64,000 nucleotides of DNA from Streptomyces rishiriensis (GTDB lineage Bacteria; Actinomycetota; Actinomycetes; Streptomycetales; Streptomycetaceae): the NCBI RefSeq assembly GCF_003112535.1, contig NZ_BEWA01000005.1:44024-108023 (forward strand), read 5' to 3'. Below the pieces are notes generated by a model. The model was not told where the DNA came from. It saw only the letters and a program-made list of their open reading frames with translations, and ran no database searches. A program made the translations under genes and the position numbers. Position 1 is the first letter of the stretch; the number at the start of each line of letters is the position of its first letter. This document shows, piece after piece, positions 15,107 through 26,000 of this stretch.

Positions 15107-18100
15107 ATGCCGCGACGTGACCGGACGGCTCATGACGGTGTGCACACGCTGTCTGCCGCTCAGCAACGGCAGTGGGTCGCCGACCAGTTGGTCACCGATC
15201 CTCCCGACCACGTGGTACTGCGGTGGCGCATCCACGGCCCCCTCGACACGACAGCCCTGCGCTCGGCGATGACCGCCCTGGTGGAACGGCACCCCGCGCT
15301 GCGCACCCGGCTGACCGCGAACGAGGCCGTGCCGCGCCGGACGACCTCCGCCGACCCGGCGTACGATCTGTCGCTCCCGCCCGGGCCGGCGGCCGGCGTA
15401 CCGAGGGGGACCGTCGACGTACCGAGGGGGACCGTCGACGCAGTGCTGCGGCAGGCGTGCGACCTGACGGCCGGCCCGCTGGTGCGCGCGGTCGTGAGCA
15501 CGTCCGACGGCGATACGACGCTGACCCTGGCCGTTCCCCGCCTCGTCTGCGATCCGCATTCCGCCGGGGTGCTGCAGTCCGATCTGGCGGCCCTGTACCG
15601 CACAGCCCTGTCAGGTGCACCCCTGCCCGGGACACCGGCGCGACGGTTACCGGAACAGCGGTCCACACCCGATCAGCGGGAAGCACGACTCGACTTCTGG
15701 CGGCGCCGGTTGGCGCAGCTGCCGCCCTCGGCGGAGTTGCCGGCCGACAAGCCCCGGCCGACGGTGCACAGTCAGCGCGCCCGCAGCGTCCTCCTCGACG
15801 TCCCCTACGAGCTGGTGCACCGGCCGGGCGACGAGGAGTCCACCGAGACGGCGGCCTTCACCGCCTTCGGAGCCGCTCTCGCCGCGCTCCTGATCCGTTA
15901 CGGAAGCTCCCGCGACATCGTGTTCGCCACACAGACCCCCGGCGCCCGACCGCCAGGGGGCGAGGAAGTCGTCGGCTGTCTGGCCGATCTGCTCCCCCTG
16001 CGGATCGACGGCTCCGACGACCCCTCCCTGCGGACCCTGGCCGAGCGGGTCCGCGAAGCCGCGAGGTCTGCGGTCGAGCACTCCGCCGTCCCCTTCCAGC
16101 AGTTGGTCGCCCACCTCGCCCCGGACCGCGATCCGAGCCGGCATCCCCTCGTCCAAGTGGCCCTGGACGTAAGGCCGCACGCGCGGCACTGCGCCGCGGC
16201 GCCTGACTCGGAAACAGCTGCGGGGCTGCTGCGGCCCGAGCTCGTCGCCTCTCCCCGCTCCCCGTTCGACCTGTCGGTGACCGTCCTGTGCACGGGGGAC
16301 GCCTACACGGTGGGATTCGCCTGCAACGCGGACCTGTTCACCGCCGACGCCCAGGAGCGCATGGCCGGCCACTTCCTGCGGCTGCTGACCGGCGGGCTCA
16401 CGCATCGCGACCGTCCTGTGTCCCGACTGGCCATGCTCGGCCCGGCCGAGTGGCATGCGGTCGGCGGCGCCGCCGACCGCACTCAACCCAGCCGCACGGC
16501 CACCCTCCTGGACCTCTTCGAGGAGCAGGTGGCCGCCGCCGGCGACGCGACGGCCCTGTGGAACCCGCCGTATCGGCGCTCCTTCTCCGAACTGGGAGCA
16601 GCTTCCGATGAGTTGGCCGACCATCTGGTCGGCCTCGGCATCCGCCCGGACGACCGCGTCGCCATCCTTCTGCCGCGGGGTCCGGAGCAGGTGGTGGCGA
16701 TGCTCGCCGTCCTCAAGGCGGGGGGCGCCTACGTTCCGCTCGACCCCGCCCACCCTCTGGACAGGATCGAGTTCGTCCTGCGCGACAGCGAGTGCCGGCT
16801 GGCACTGACCGATGAGGAGCTGTCCGGACGGCTGCCTGCGGGCGTCGAACGCCTGTACGTGGACGCGCCGTTGCCCGCCCGGGCCGGGCCTGCGGTGCGG
16901 CGACCGGCCGTCTCGCCGGACAACCTCGCCTACGTCATCTACACCTCGGGCTCCACGGGCGTGCCCAAGGGCGTCGCGGTCACCCATCGCTGCGTCGTAC
17001 GCCTGGTCCGCGGCCTCGACCAGGTCGACGTCCGTCCCACGGACACGCTGCTGATGCTCGCCCCCACGGTGTTCGACGCCTCGACGTTCGAGGTGTGGGG
17101 CGCCCTGTGCAACGGAGCCCGGCTGGCCCTCTACCCGCCCGGTCCGGTCGGACCGCGCGAACTCGCGGGGGAACTGGAGCGCTTGGGGGTGACCGTGCTG
17201 TGGCTGACCGCTCAGCTGGCGAACCTGGTGGCTGATGCGCACCCGCAAGCGCTGCGCCCGTTGCGCACCCTGGTCGTCGGCGGCGAGGCCCTGTCCGTGC
17301 CGCATCTGCGCGTCCTGCTGGAGGCCCATCCCGATCTGAGCATCGTCAACGGCTATGGACCGACCGAGACGACCACCTTCGCCACCACGCATCCCGTCGT
17401 CGCGGAACAGCTCGACGAGGCCACCGGAGTCCCGATCGGCCGTCCGATCGGCGACACCCGCTGCTATGTCGTCGACGCCGCCGGCCACCCCGTGCCCGTG
17501 GGCGTCCCCGGTGAACTGCTGGTCGGAGGAGCGGGTGTGGCCCGCGGGTATCTGCGTCGCCCCGGCCTGACCGCCGACCGGTTCGTCCCCGACCCGTTCG
17601 GGCCGCCCGGCGGCCGTCTGTACCGCACGGGAGACCTGGCTCACCGGCGCGCGGACGGGTCCCTCGCGTTCGTGGGCCGGATCGACGACCAGGTCAAGCT
17701 GCGGGGCTTCCGCATCGAACCGGGCGAGGTCCGCGCGGTCCTGGCGGGCCACTCGACCGTGCGCGACGCCTTCGTCACCGTCCACGGCGACGGACTCGCG
17801 GCCGGGCTGGTCGCCTACGTCGTACCGGTGAACCGGGGCGAAGCGGCCGACGCGGCGCTGCGGGACCACCTGCGCGAGCGGCTGCCCGAGCCGTTGATCC
17901 CGGGTCGGTTCGTGTTCCTGGACCACCTGCCGTTGACCCCCAACGGGAAGGTCGACCGCCGGGCCCTGCCGGACCCGCTGCCCGGGCACCGGGCAGCGGG
18001 GCGGCGCCGGGCTCCCGGCTCGCCGTGGGAGAAGACGGTGGCCGAGGTCTGGGGCACGGTGCTGGGCCTGTCGCCCGACGACACGGGCAAGGACTTCTTC

Positions 18101-18262
18101 GCGCTCGGCGGCACCTCGCTGGACCTGCTGCGGGTGGCCGCCGAGCTGGCGCCGCGGTACGGCGCCCCCGTGCCGCCGGAGATCCTTTTCCGGCTGCGCA
18201 CGGTGGCGGAACTCGCGGCGGCCCTGGAAGCCGGCGCGGTCAGCGCATCGGACCGCCGGTGA
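15107..18262 (+). CDS. NRPS, C(degenerate)-A-PCP, predicted valine-activating
   Basis: A 1051-residue single NRPS module. The condensation domain (about residues 12-430) has lost its active site: the HHxxxDG position reads PRLVCDP (residues 144-150). The adenylation domain (about 470-965) has [36 protein letters not shown] and [10 protein letters not shown]. Hand alignment to GrsA gives the code D-A-F-W-V-G-G-T-F-K, one residue from the classic valine code DAFWIGGTFK. The PCP motif is [12 protein letters not shown] with Ser1004. The ATG at 15107 was chosen over an upstream frame because it starts at [11 protein letters not shown] and leaves the divergent promoter free. The 3' end overlaps the convergent SDR gene by 23 bp. 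It probably loads valine for desaturation and transfer. Confidence 0.92.
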   Translation: MPRRDRTAHDGVHTLSAAQQRQWVADQLVTDPPDHVVLRWRIHGPLDTTALRSAMTALVERHPALRTRLTANEAVPRRTTSADPAYDLSLPPGPAAGVPRGTVDVPRGTVDAVLRQACDLTAGPLVRAVVSTSDGDTTLTLAVPRLVCDPHSAGVLQSDLAALYRTALSGAPLPGTPARRLPEQRSTPDQREARLDFWRRRLAQLPPSAELPADKPRPTVHSQRARSVLLDVPYELVHRPGDEESTETAAFTAFGAALAALLIRYGSSRDIVFATQTPGARPPGGEEVVGCLADLLPLRIDGSDDPSLRTLAERVREAARSAVEHSAVPFQQLVAHLAPDRDPSRHPLVQVALDVRPHARHCAAAPDSETAAGLLRPELVASPRSPFDLSVTVLCTGDAYTVGFACNADLFTADAQERMAGHFLRLLTGGLTHRDRPVSRLAMLGPAEWHAVGGAADRTQPSRTATLLDLFEEQVAAAGDATALWNPPYRRSFSELGAASDELADHLVGLGIRPDDRVAILLPRGPEQVVAMLAVLKAGGAYVPLDPAHPLDRIEFVLRDSECRLALTDEELSGRLPAGVERLYVDAPLPARAGPAVRRPAVSPDNLAYVIYTSGSTGVPKGVAVTHRCVVRLVRGLDQVDVRPTDTLLMLAPTVFDASTFEVWGALCNGARLALYPPGPVGPRELAGELERLGVTVLWLTAQLANLVADAHPQALRPLRTLVVGGEALSVPHLRVLLEAHPDLSIVNGYGPTETTTFATTHPVVAEQLDEATGVPIGRPIGDTRCYVVDAAGHPVPVGVPGELLVGGAGVARGYLRRPGLTADRFVPDPFGPPGGRLYRTGDLAHRRADGSLAFVGRIDDQVKLRGFRIEPGEVRAVLAGHSTVRDAFVTVHGDGLAAGLVAYVVPVNRGEAADAALRDHLRERLPEPLIPGRFVFLDHLPLTPNGKVDRRALPDPLPGHRAAGRRRAPGSPWEKTVAEVWGTVLGLSPDDTGKDFFALGGTSLDLLRVAAELAPRYGAPVPPEILFRLRTVAELAAALEAGAVSASDRR
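15398..15439 (+). repeat. 21-bp exact tandem duplication in NRPS C domain
   Basis: The unit GTACCGAGGGGGACCGTCGA plus C occurs twice in direct succession (15398-15418 and 15419-15439). It encodes VPRGTVD twice, in frame, in the degenerate condensation domain before the altered active-site motif. Its exactness indicates a recent event. Confidence 0.85.
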
Positions 18263-18995
18263 CGTACAGCGTGTGCCCGGAGACGAACCCGGCGTCCTCA
18301 CCGACGAGGAACGCGACGGCGTTCGCCACGTCCTCGGGCCGGCCCACGCGGCGCACCGGCGTCTGCGCGGCCACCATCTGCTGGAGCCGGGTGAAGTCCA
18401 TGCCCAACCGCTCGGCGGTCCGGGCCGTCATGTCGGTGACGACATAGCCGGGGGCCACCGCGTTCACGGTCACCCCGTAGGGGCCCAGCTCGATGGCGAG
18501 GGTCCGGGTCAGGCCGTCGATTCCGGCCTTCGCGGCGGAGTAGTTGGCCTGGTCACGGTTGCCCAGCGCCGAGGAGCTGGAGAAGTTGACGATGCGTCCC
18601 CAGCGCTGTTCCAGCAGATGGGGGCGGATCGCCTGGCACATCAGGAACGGTCCGCGCAGGTTCACGTCGAGGACGGTGTTCCAGTCGTCGAGCGACAGCT
18701 CCTCCATCGGCCTGTCCCTGATGACGCCGGCGTTGTTGACCAGGATCACCGGCGGGCCCAGCTCGGCTTCGACGGTGGCCAGCGCATCCTTGGCCTGATC
18801 GGGATCTCCGACGTCGGCGACGACCGCACAGGCGGTGCCCCCGGCCGTGCGGATGCGCTCCACGGTGTCCGCGGCGGTCCGGGCGTCGAGATCGAGGACG
18901 GCGACCGCGGCTCCGTCGGCGGCCAGGCGCAGCGCTGTGGCGGCGCCGATGCCGCGCCCGGCACCCGTGACGATCGCCACACGTGAGGACGTCAT
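18240..18995 (-). CDS. SDR-family oxidoreductase (FabG-like)
   Basis: A 251-residue short-chain dehydrogenase. It has [16 protein letters not shown] (cofactor site, residues 11-26), NNAGV, Ser-Tyr-Lys catalytic residues ([22 protein letters not shown]) and [12 protein letters not shown]. The adenosine-pocket Asp after strand 2 (VLDLDARTA) suggests NAD(H). The ATG overlaps the MbtH stop (ATGA), so it is translated with the thioesterase-MbtH-SDR group. The nearest family members are 3-oxoacyl-ACP reductases. In the cluster it may oxidise or reduce a hydroxyl or ketone of the polyol amino acid or of the peptide. The substrate is not determined. Confidence 0.88.
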   Translation of the reverse strand: MTSSRVAIVTGAGRGIGAATALRLAADGAAVAVLDLDARTAADTVERIRTAGGTACAVVADVGDPDQAKDALATVEAELGPPVILVNNAGVIRDRPMEELSLDDWNTVLDVNLRGPFLMCQAIRPHLLEQRWGRIVNFSSSSALGNRDQANYSAAKAGIDGLTRTLAIELGPYGVTVNAVAPGYVVTDMTARTAERLGMDFTRLQQMVAAQTPVRRVGRPEDVANAVAFLVGEDAGFVSGHTLYVTGGPMR

Positions 18996-19186
18996 GCGTC
19001 CATCGCCTCCATCCGCCGGCGCAGGCTCAACGGCCGCATGTCCGTCCAGACCTCTTCGACATGAGCCAGGCACTCTTCCTTCGAGCCTCGCACGCCGCTC
19101 TCCCGCCAGCCGGCCGGGATGTCCCGGTCCGTCGGCCAGATCGAGTACTGCTCCTCGTCGTTGACGACGACGGTGTACGACTTCAC
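18992..19186 (-). CDS. MbtH-family NRPS chaperone
   Basis: A 64-residue MbtH-like protein that binds adenylation domains and supports their folding and activity. The signature [13 protein letters not shown] is intact, followed by [17 protein letters not shown]. The N-terminal NPF motif common in the family is missing because the protein begins directly at [13 protein letters not shown]. The GTG start at 19186 is fixed by a GTGA overlap with the thioesterase stop. Its stop overlaps the SDR ATG. It should serve the three adenylation domains of the cluster. Confidence 0.93.
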   Translation of the reverse strand: MKSYTVVVNDEEQYSIWPTDRDIPAGWRESGVRGSKEECLAHVEEVWTDMRPLSLRRRMEAMDA

Positions 19187-20007
19187 CTCGATGATTCCTC
19201 GTCTTTCGTAGGGGGGCCGGGCGCGTGCGGCGCCGGCTGCCCGGCCAGGGAGGCGCGGATGATGCGCGCCACCTCCTCGCCCTGCCCGACCAGGTAGAAG
19301 TGGTCTCCGGGCAGCCGGTGCGAGGTACAGGTGTCGTGGGTCATGGTGGCCCACTCGTCCAGGTCCCATCCGGCCGGCGTGGGGTCGTCCTTGCCGTTCA
19401 GGACGGTGATCGGCGCCTGTACCGGTGGCCCCGCCACGAAGCCGGTGAGCACCAGTCCCAGGTCGGCCCGGATCACCCGCAGCACCATCCGCCGCAGCTC
19501 CGGATACTGCAGCAGCGCCTCGTAGTTGGGTGCGCCCGTGGCTCGCAGCGCGTCCAGGATGGTCTCGTCGGGCGCGTCGGTCGGGAACGACGCCTCCGGC
19601 CGCTGGGACGGCCCACCGTGGCCGGAGACGAACACATGAGCCACCGGGGTGCCGGCCCGCTCCAGCGCCCGGCACAGGTTGACCGCGAGCACGGCGCCCA
19701 TGCTGTGGCCGAAGAGGGCGATCCGGTTGAAGCCGGCCCGACGCACCACGTCGGTGAGTTCGGCGATGAGAGTGGGCTGGTCGGTGAACGGGGGTTCCGC
19801 CAGACGCGTCTCGCGGCCCGGTAACTGGACCGGAACCACGTCGACATCGGGCTCCGCCGCAGCCAGCCAGGCACGATAGCTCGATCCGTTGCCGCCGCTG
19901 TGCGGCAGGCACAGCAGCTGGGTGTCGCCCCAGGCGCGGTCGAGACCGCCGAGGAACCAGCGGTCCACGTCGTCCAGGGCGCTGCCCCGTTCGACATCGG
20001 CCCTCAT
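19183..20007 (-). CDS. Type II thioesterase
   Basis: A 274-residue alpha/beta hydrolase of the GrsT/RifR editing thioesterase family. The N-terminal [18 protein letters not shown], the nucleophile GHSMG (Ser102), [13 protein letters not shown] (Asp) and GDHFYLV (His) form a complete triad. The ATG at 20007 has GGAGGTG upstream and lies 37 bp after the NRPS stop on the same strand. It should remove wrongly primed or stalled acyl groups from PCPs. Because no NRPS in the window carries a C-terminal thioesterase domain, it may also be involved in product release, which would be atypical. Confidence 0.92.
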   Translation of the reverse strand: MRADVERGSALDDVDRWFLGGLDRAWGDTQLLCLPHSGGNGSSYRAWLAAAEPDVDVVPVQLPGRETRLAEPPFTDQPTLIAELTDVVRRAGFNRIALFGHSMGAVLAVNLCRALERAGTPVAHVFVSGHGGPSQRPEASFPTDAPDETILDALRATGAPNYEALLQYPELRRMVLRVIRADLGLVLTGFVAGPPVQAPITVLNGKDDPTPAGWDLDEWATMTHDTCTSHRLPGDHFYLVGQGEEVARIIRASLAGQPAPHAPGPPTKDEESSR

Positions 20008-20044
20008 GCTCCACCTCCGTTGTCGCCAGGATTCGGATAGGTCG

Positions 20045-23000
20045 TCACGGCCGGTCCCCGCGGAGTTCCGGGAGCCGTGCCTGTGGGTCGGCCAGGACGC
20101 CCCGCAGCGTCCGGCCGAAGTCGTCCACCAGCCGCCGCACGGTCGACTCGATGAACACATCCGTGCTGAACTCGACCGCGCAGGCCAGGGCGTCGCCCCG
20201 GCGGATGACGGCGACGTCCAGGTCGAACTTGGCCGTGCCGGTGTCCACGTCGATCACCTCGGCGGTGAGCCCCGGGAGCTCCGGAGCCGCCCCGGTGGTG
20301 TCGTCGACGGAGAAGACGACGTCGATCAGCGGTGTGCGGCCCAGCGAACGGCTCGGCAGGAGTTTTTCCACGAGCCGGTCGAACGGCACCTCACGGTGGG
20401 CGTACGCGGCCAGCGCGGTCTCCCGGGTGCGCTCCAGCAGCTCGGCGAAGGACGGGGCGCCCGACAGATCGGCCCGCAGGACCAGCGTGTTGACGAAGAA
20501 ACCGATCAGTGGGGTCAGTTCGGGGCGTGACCGCAGGGACACCGGTGTGCCGACGCCGAAGTCCTCCTGGCCGCTGAGCCGGCCGAGGGTGATCTGCAGG
20601 GCGGCGAGCAGCACCATGAACGTGGTGACGCCATGGGCCTGGGCCAGTGCGGCCAGCCGCCGGGAGTCCGCCGGGTCGAGCAGGTCGGCCCGGTACCGGC
20701 TGCCCGCCCCGCTGCGCACCCGGGGGCGCGGCCGGTCGGTGGGCAGCTCCAGGACGGGCAGGTCCGCAAGCCGGCCGCGCCAGTGGTCCAGGTCCAGCCG
20801 CTCGACGGCCGCGGTGCGCCGTCGCTGCCAGAGGGCGTAGTCCGCGTACTGGACGGGCAGTGCCTCCAGGGTGCCCGGCTGCCCGGCGGACTGCTTGCCG
20901 TACAGGTGTTTCACCTCGGCGAACAGCAGGCGGAAGGACTCGGCGTCGGCCGCCGCGTGGTGCAGCACCAGCGAAAGCAGATGCTCCTCGGGTCCGACGC
21001 GCAGCAGCTCGGCGCGGATCAGCGGGGCGCGGTCCAGCCGGATCGGTTCCCGGGCCGCCGCGACCGCCGCCGCCTCGGCCCGCGTCCTGGCCTCGGCGGC
21101 GGGCAGCCGGGACAGATCGGTCTCGGACATCTCGAAGACCGCGGCGGACTCCGCCACCTGCACCGGCCGGCGGTCCTCGCCCAGGACGAGCCGGGAGCGC
21201 AGCACCTCGTGACGGGTCACCACCTCGCGCAGCGCCGAGCGCAGGGCGCGGGTGTCGAGGCGACCGTGCAGCCACAGGTTCATCGGCACGTTGTAGTCCG
21301 CGCCGCCCGGGCGCAGCTGGTCGAGGAACCACAGGCGCTGCTGGTCCACCGACAAGGGTGCCGGTTCCCCGGCCGGCCGGGGAACCACCGGTGCGATCCC
21401 GCCGTCGGCCGGGGCGGGGGCCGTCGCCAGGGCCGACGCCAGTTCGGTGATGCGCCGGTGCTCGAAGAACGTGCGCAGCGTGAGGTCGGCTCCCAGCGCC
21501 GTCCGCAGCCGTGCGACGACCTGCGCGGCCTGGTAGGAGTTCCCGCCCACCGTGAAGAAGTCGTCGTCGACGCCGAAGTCGTCGCGACCGAGCACCTCGG
21601 CCCACACGGCGTGCACCGCCCTCTCCGGCTCGGTGCGGGGTGACCGGCCGGCCCGGTCGGAACGGGACCGGCGTGGCTCGGGCAGCCGGGTCCGGTCCAC
21701 CTTGCCGTTGGCCGACAACGGCAGCTCGTCCACGGGCATGACCGTCGCCGGCACCATGAAGTCGGGCAGCTGCAGGCGTGCGTGCCGGACCACGTCGTCG
21801 AGGTCGACGGCGTCCGCCGCGGCGACGACGTACGCCGTCAGCTCCGCCGCCGGACCGCGCCCGTGCCGCAGCACATGGGCGTCCCGTACCGCGGGGTGCC
21901 GGCGCAGCGCCGTGGCGACCTCCTCGGGTTCGATCCGGTAGCCGCGGATCTTGACCTGTTCGTCGTCGCGGCCGAGGAAGTCGACGCTGCCGTCGGGCAG
22001 TCGGCGCACGATGTCCCCGGTGCGGTAGACCCGCTGCCCGGCAGGGCCGAACGGGTCCGGGACGAAGCGGTCCGCCGTCATGCCCGGGGCGCCGAGGTAG
22101 CCGCGAGCGAGGCCACGCCCGCCGATCCACAGCTCGCCGGGCACGCCGACGGGCAGCAGTTCGTCGTTCACACCGACGACGTACAGGCGCGTGTCGCCGA
22201 TCGGGCGGCCGAGCGGGACCGAGACGGCGTCCTCGGCCGGCAGGGACGCGATGTGGTGCAGGGTGGCGTTGGTCGTGGACTCGGTGGGGCCGTAGCAGTT
22301 CAGTAGCCGCAGACCTGGCAGCGCCTGCAACAGCCGCCGCAGGTGCGGTACGGACGGGGCTTGGCCGCCGATGCCCAACTGCCTTACTCCCGTGAACAGA
22401 TACGGGTCGGTGTCGATGATCAGCTGTGCGAGTGCTGCGGTCAGCCACACCACCGTCACCCGGTGGCGACGGACGGCGGCACCGAACTCGGCCGGGTCGA
22501 TGGGCCGTTCATCGGGCACCGCGATGCGCGCGCCGTGCGCCAGCGGCAGCCAGATGTCCAGGTTGGACGCGTCGAAGTTGGTCGGCTGTGCCATCAGGAA
22601 CGTGTCGCCCGGGCCGACGGGTGACTGGTCGCAGCCCAGCACCAGACGCACCAGCGCGTGATGCGGAACAGCGACGCCCTTGGGCCGCCCGGTCGAGCCG
22701 GACGTGTACATGACGTACGCGAGGTGGTCGGGGTCGGCGCCGGCCGGATTGTGCGTCGGCCGGGAGTCGATGAGGGCACGGTCGTCGTACAGGTCCACGA
22801 GGTGCGCGAGGCCCGGGGGCAGCTTCTCCCGTGCGGCCCCGTGGCTCACGGCGATGTCCGCTCCACAGTCGGCGAGCAGCTGACGCATGCGTTCGGCGGG
22901 GTGCCCGGGGTCGAGCGGCAGATAGGCTCCGCCGGCCTTCAGCACCCCGAGCATGGCGACGACCAGGTCCGCGCTCGGCGGCAGGCAGAGGGCCACGACC

Positions 23001-26000
23001 ACGTCCGGGCCGACGCCGAGGCCGGTCAGGTGGTGGGCGAGCCGGTTGGCGGCCGTGTTCAGCTCCGCGTAGGTCAGCTCTCCGGCGGGACCGCTCAGAG
23101 CCACCGCCGCACCCGACGACGCGGCCCGCCGCTCCACGACCGCGGTGATGGTGTCCACGGGAGTCGAGACGGTCTTGTTGAAGGTCCCGAGCAGGTCCAG
23201 CCGCTCGGCCGGAGCCAGCATGCCGAGCTCGGACAGCCGCCGCTCGGGCGCCTCGAGGGCCGAGGTCAGGAGGTTCTGGTAGTGCCCGGCCATCCGGACC
23301 ACCGTCTCGCGGTCGAACAGGTCGGCGCTGTAGTTGATGCGTCCGGTGAGCCGCCCCTGCCGGCCGATACGCAGCTCCAGCACCAGGTCGAAGGCGGCCG
23401 TCCGCTCCTCCACCGGGATCTTCGTCGCGTCCGCACCGTCCAGCGACAGCCGGTCCTCGGGGGCGTCGATGACCTGGAAGAGCACCTGCACCAGCGGGTT
23501 GAGTCCGGCGTCCCGGGCGACGCCCAGGCTGCTCACCAGTTCCTCGAACGGCACCTCGGAGTGGTCAGCCGCCTCCAGCGTGGTCTCGGTCACCTGCCGG
23601 AGCAGCTCCGTGAACGCCGGGTCGCCGGAGCAGTCGGCACGCAGCGGAACCGTGTTGACCAGAAAGCCGACGAGGTCCTCGACCTCGCGGAGCCCGCGGT
23701 TGGCGAACGGCGTGCCGACGACCACGTCCTTGTCGCGCCCGTAGCGGGACAGCAGGGCGAAGAAGGCGGCCAGCAGCGTCATGAACGACGTGACGCCCTT
23801 GCGGCCGGTGAACGCGGTGAGCGCGGCCCCGGTTCCGGCGGGCAGGTCGAAGTAGAGGGTGCCACCCCGGCCGGTGGGGTGCGCCGGGCGGGTCCGGTCC
23901 GTCGGCAGCTCCGGCTGCGCAGGCGCACCGGTGAGCCGTTCCCGCCAGTAGGCCAGGCTGTCCCGGTGCGCCTCGCCGTCGAGGGCTGCGCGCTGCCGGC
24001 GCGCGTAGTCGCGGAACCGCAGCCGCACCGGCGGCAGGTCGCAGGGCAGTCCACGGCGGAAGGAGCCGTAGAGCTCGCTGAGTTCCGAGAAGAGCACTTC
24101 GGTGGCGCGTCCGTCGGCGACCATGTGGTGGACGACCCAGGCGAGGACGTGTTCGCGGGGACCGCGGCGGACCAGCGTGGCCCGGATCAGCGGGCCGGTG
24201 GACAGGTCGAACGGCCGCGCCGCCTCGGCGGCGAGCAGCGCGTCGAGATCCTCCTCCGGCACGTCCGTCAGGTCGCGCACCGCCAGCTCCGCCGTCGGCT
24301 GCGGATCCACCACCTGGCGGGGAACGCCGTCGGTGGCCACATAGCGGGTGCGCAGGATCTCATGGCGTACGACGAGCTCGTGCAGGGCGCGGCGCAGCGC
24401 GTCGCCATCGAGTTCCCCGTGCAGCCGGAACACCTCGATGACGTTGTACGTCGGGTCCCCCGGCCGCAACTGGTCGAGGAACCACAGCCGGTGCTGCGCC
24501 GAGGACAGCGGCGCGCCGCTCTCGTCGTCCAGGGGCGCCGGGGAAGCGGAAGGGGGCGGTGCGATGCCGCTCGTGGCGTCGTTCCCGGCCTGGCGATGGC
24601 GCTCGATCGCCGCTGCGAGTGCCTCCGGGGTGGAGTTGCGGAAGAACCGGCTCATCGGGATCTCCACCCCGAATGTCTCGCGCACCCAGGACAGCAGCCG
24701 GATCGCCCGGATGCTGTCGCCTCCCGTCGCGAAGAAGTTCGTGTCGCCGGTGACTGACGCGCCGGGCAGCAGGGCGGCATAGCCCTGCTGGGCGATCCGC
24801 AGCACGAGGTCCGTCGTCCCCTCCGCGAATCCGCCGGGCCCGGCCGCGGGCTCGGGGCGCAGTGCCGGGGCGGAGGCGCAGCCGCTGGGGTGGTGGGCCG
24901 CCAGCGCGGCCAGGTCGACCTTGCCCGAGGCAGTGATCGGAATCCGCTCCACTTCGACCAGCAGCGGCGGCACCATGTACGCGGGCAGCCGGTCGGCGAG
25001 GCGGCGGCGGATGCGGTCCGGGTCCGGCCGGTGCCCCGCCGCGGGCACGAGATACCCGACGAGCGTGGAGTCGACGTCGGCGACGACGGCGGCTGAGACC
25101 TCGGCCGTCCCGGTGAGCGCCGCTTCGATCTCGCCCAGTTCGACGCGCTGTCCGCGGACCTTGACCTGCCGGTCCCGGCGGCCGAGAAAGACGATGTCAT
25201 CCTCCGCCGACCATCGGGCGAGGTCACCGGTGCGGTACATACGGCCGCCCGGCCGGAACGGATCGGGGATGAATCGCTCCGCCGTGCGGCCGGCCTGACC
25301 CAGATAGCCGCGCGCCACTCCGGCGCCGCCGACGAACAGTTCGCCCACTGCGCCGGGGGGCACGGGACGCAGCTCGTCGTCGAGGATGTACGCCTGGTGG
25401 TTGTCGACCGGGAGACCGATCGGCGGCGAAGAGCGCCAGCGGCCGGTGCACTCCTTGTAGATGACGCCGATCGTGGTCTCGGTCGTCCCGTATCCGTTGA
25501 CGAACCGGTGGTCACGGGACCAGCGCGTGGTGAGCCGCCCGGAGAACGGCTCACCGCCGACCGAGACCAGCCTCAGCGACGGCACGCTGTCCGGGTCCAG
25601 CAGTTCCAGCAGGGCCGGCGGCAGTTCGGCGACCGTGATCCCGCCTTCGGTGAGCGCACGGGTCAGCCCCTCGACCGAACGCCGGTCGTCGTCGCCGATC
25701 ATGTGCAGCGAGGAGCCGCTGAGCAGGGCGCAGAAGATCTCGAACACCGATACGTCGAAGCCGGGCGACGCGTACTGCAGCATGCGGTCCTCGGCGGTCA
25801 GCTCGAAGAGCCGCTGCAGGGATTCGACGAAGTTGACCGCACTGTCGTGCTCGACGAGCACCGCCCGGGGTGCACCGGTGCTGCCCGAGGTGTACATGGC
25901 GTAGGCGAGCTGCCGCGGATCGGTGGACGCGGGGGCGACCGGCGCGGCATCGGCGTCCGCGTCGGCGTCGTGCGCGTCCAGGTCGACGACCGACCAGTCG

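Noticed and set aside
15647..18301. 884-codon minus-strand frame
   Set aside because: Shadow of the C-A-PCP NRPS, a common effect of high GC third positions.
22658..24757. 699-codon plus-strand frame
   Set aside because: Antisense to the dimodular NRPS with all core motifs on the other strand.
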